Shown here in pieces: positions 61,291 to 64,000 of a stretch of DNA of 64,000 bases (the stretch's first letter is position 1; the number at the start of each line of letters is the position of its first letter). Under the pieces are notes generated by a model that worked only from the letters and a program-made list of their open reading frames with translations, searched no databases and had not been told where the DNA came from. Location of the stretch: contig VXAU01000760.1 of NCBI GenBank assembly GCA_013399695.1, positions 1,178,001 through 1,242,000 on the forward strand, in the 5' to 3' direction. Origin of the DNA: Formicarius rufipectus. Lineage: Eukaryota > Chordata > Aves > Passeriformes > Formicariidae. The translations under genes were made by a program, and so were the position numbers.

Positions 61291-64000
61291 ATACTTGTAT
61301 TTCTATATTATATATAACTATATGCCAACAGTGTCATTTATCATAAAGTAGTTTCATTTTCATTTATTTATTTCTAAATACCATTAGTGTTCAACATCAT
61401 GTTTATGTTTTAAAATTAACATGACGGTTATTGCCCCTTAGGATTTTTAGTGTCAGAATTGTATAGGAGTTGCTGTATGTATTTCCCATGAAAAATATAA
61501 GGAAACATTTGGACACAGAAGGTTATGAAACCTCTTGTATTTATTATCACAGTACAGACGTCAAGAAAAAATGGTGATGTTTTGCCGTTTTGGAAGCATT
61601 TCAATTCAGATATTATGGAAAAATAGCTTAAAAATAAGAAATTTGATGGTACTTGAAGGCAAGCCAAACTTTGTGGTGGAAGATTAACAAAATGCACAGC
61701 CTTTGGGGACCGGGGTTTAATACTTATTTTTATAACACTTGTAAGTCAGATCCTATTACAAAAGACACTGTATAAATATGTAATAAGAAACATGGTCTGC
61801 CCTGAGTGATTTATGATTTAAATAGAGGAGATTTCCTGGGTGTGGAGAATAAATAAATAATTTACACAGCATCATGTAGGTCACAGCCATGATAGCAAAG
61901 ATTGGACTATTTAGACAGTACCCACTCGAGCAACTTTTTGTGAATAATCTAAGAAGCTCTACAGTAATTTGATAATAAATGTGAGAAGGGCTCCAAGGTA
62001 ATGGGTAGGTTGGATTCATATGAGATGTACCTGTTGCATGTATGGCTGTAGATGGTCAAAGTTTGTCTAATTCCTTTTAGATCTGCCCTCTGAGGCTTTG
62101 CCCACTGTAACACCAACAGGTGGAGAGGAGAGACAGGACCAGCATGTGCTAATCTGCACTTGTGCAATCAGGTTTGGAAAATTTCTCTGGATTTTGAGTT
62201 GGGCTGGACACCCACAGGTCCAGCAGAGATTTAGAATAGCTGGAGAAGCTCACAATTCTGGGAAAGAATCAAAAACTTCAGATCAGTGATGGAAATGTAG
62301 ACAGAAAAGGCCATGTAGAAGCTGAAATGTTGAATAATCTTATCACTATGCAGAAGGTTTTGTTATATTGCTTTTTAGAATCAAACAAACGGCTCAGTAC
62401 CCTTTAGGTATATATGTATTTTTAATAAGTCCCTATCCTACCACCCACTTGGAAGCAAAAACTGAAACATAAAATATAATAGAGGTAGGAAAAAGAAATA
62501 TTTTATAATGAAACCCATGACTTAACTTCAGGCAATTCCATAAAGCATACTTTTGTTTATGTAGTAAGCAAATTAATATGGTAGTGAGATTTCCAACTGG
62601 GGTACATATTAATTTATGTATATTAAAATGTTGAGTAGTTTGTACTTTTAATATGTTATGAAATGTAAAGGCAGTCTATTACCAGGAACATAAGGCTCCC
62701 TCACACTCACACACATCACTTAGCCCAGTTGTGCTAATAAACCCAGCTGAAATTTTAGTACAGCCTCAGAAGGTCTAGCTGCTCAAATTTATGGGAAAAC
62801 AACAACAGCTTGAAGAAGAAAAATGTGGTCGTAGGGGGCAAAGGAAATTTTCCTCTTCTCCCCACTGAGAAGACAAATGATGGGAGACTTTCTTCTTGTT
62901 TTTTTATTTTTTATTTTATTTTTCCTCTCAAACCCCACAGTACTCCACTCCCCTTCCATAAGAAAAATTAGCCTTAAGAAAAAGAAATTCAATGATCATA
63001 AAGCATGAAGAGAAAGAGGAATTGATCTTGGATACAAGATGGGATTGAGTTATAATACAACAAGTTACAGGTCTTTTCCTAGGGAAAAGCAGAACGAATT
63101 GATTTATTATTGTGACTCCCAGCTTGCATTTTTTCAGAAGGAACTGGAGATGGTAGGTAGCACGTCTCCTTTGATTTGCCACACTATGTCTTAATTACTA
63201 ATGCTAGAAGTTCATGGTAGTATTTTCCAACTTCAAAGGTTTCAGCGGCTTAAACAGCATGAGTGGATCAGATTTGTAAGAACACAGCAACAATGATATG
63301 GTGTCTTCATATTTTAGAATTGTCAGTTCATTTTTTATTTATTGGACATCAAAGTGAAAATAAGCACAGAAGAAAGATTATAGGTTTAGTCAGCATTCTC
63401 TTCTTTTCCTATCAGAGGAATTGAAAACATTCTCTTGTTTTAAGAACTCGGATTTAGAGCTGCAATTGGCGGTTTGGGGGGGCTATTTTATTATTCTTAT
63501 GACAGAGGCAAATTATCTTAAAATTCTATTCTAAATATCTTTGAGCTTTCCCTATTTACTTGATGTTTACATCATTATGACTCAAACTCTGCAACTATGC
63601 CAGGAAAAGTGGAAGAAAATGTGGCCCAGGAGAAACAGGATCAAGGGCTTGGCACAGGTGATTTTCCTTCTGGGGAGCCCAGTTCAAGAGACCATTTAGG
63701 CAGTTCTTTTTAGTTTAGAAATATAAGCAGACTTTCCTAAGAGCTCTGCTATCTCATGGTGAGGGAGAAACATGAGTAAATCTCTCTTAGTGGAATTGTT
63801 GACTGGATGTCAAATTATTTACCAGGTGCAGAGGCGAAATACAGTACAATGATGATCCAGTAGTAGCTCATGATCCATGCCAAACTGAAGCTTCTTAATT
63901 GGTTGGAATGGCTCAGGTGCTGAAGAATTTTTAATCAGGTTAAAGATGACTAGAGGGTGATTGTCCCAATTAAATGTGAATGCTGGTTTTAAAATAACAA

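Larger units (their letters stand above)
55811..64000. other. Unique AT-rich non-coding DNA
   Basis: No gene is supported. It holds a pyrimidine-rich stretch (56575-56766), a GTTT tract (57233-57257), A-18 (57672-57689), T-12 (59434-59445), a G/T tract (61221-61290) and a T/A tract (62889-62924). The 133-codon frame at 60886-61287 ends inside the G/T tract and has no domain I recognise. Confidence 0.6.

Noticed and set aside
1..64000. CRISPR arrays, phage, integron or bacterial operons
   Set aside because: No regularly spaced direct repeats, no dense same-strand genes and no Shine-Dalgarno spacing; the repeats present are avian CR1 and SINE.

Overview
This window reads as nuclear DNA from a bird, most likely a songbird (oscine passerine). 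The evidence is the repeat content. Two recognisable CR1 LINE 3' ends lie at 2215-2537 (+) and 21872-22230 (-). A tRNA-Ile-headed SINE with a CR1-like tail, matching what I know of TguSINE1 from zebra finch, lies at 42021-42153 (-). I see no mammalian Alu, B1 or L1. Most of the 64 kb is AT-rich, CpG-poor and low in repeats, as in gene-poor parts or long introns of avian macrochromosomes. There is no bacterial gene organisation, no ribosome-binding-site logic, no CRISPR array and no intact viral or transposon coding region.

No protein-coding gene can be supported. Open frames of 60-142 codons occur on both strands throughout, about as expected by chance in DNA of this composition. Their translations are mostly low-complexity or hydrophobic strings that end in T-rich tracts. 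The only place that looks slightly exon-like is 28.69-30.05 kb on the minus strand. It has three open frames, each preceded by an acceptor-like pyrimidine-AG, but no recognised protein family, so I report it as a hypothesis.

Layout: 0-12.7 kb is unique AT-rich DNA with one CR1, several T or G/T tracts and a cluster of perfect inverted repeats near 10.3 kb. At 12.76-13.24 kb is a conspicuous GC-rich block that looks like the 5' part of a dispersed element, probably CR1. At 13.4-13.8 kb is an enhancer-like unique stretch. From 13.8 to 28.6 kb is unique DNA with one CR1 and a CCCCC/GGGGG hairpin. The stretch 28.6-30.1 kb is exon-like or conserved-looking. From 30 to 41 kb is unique DNA with two hairpins, a MIR/L2-like relic and the 160-bp G/T tract at 39.3 kb. 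At 41.1 kb is an old CR1-like relic and at 42.1 kb the SINE. Two small GC-rich islands lie at 49.1-49.4 and 52.2-52.56 kb, the second next to a GATA-site cluster. At 55.3-55.8 kb is a stretch with homeodomain-type sites. The rest, to 64 kb, is unique DNA with simple repeats.

No genes act together here. What can be read is retroposon history (CR1 and its SINE parasite), a strand bias of G/T-rich tracts that may reflect plus-strand transcription, and several unique stretches that could be cis-regulatory. All regulatory calls are motif-based inference and need alignment to other birds. No new biological system is evident.
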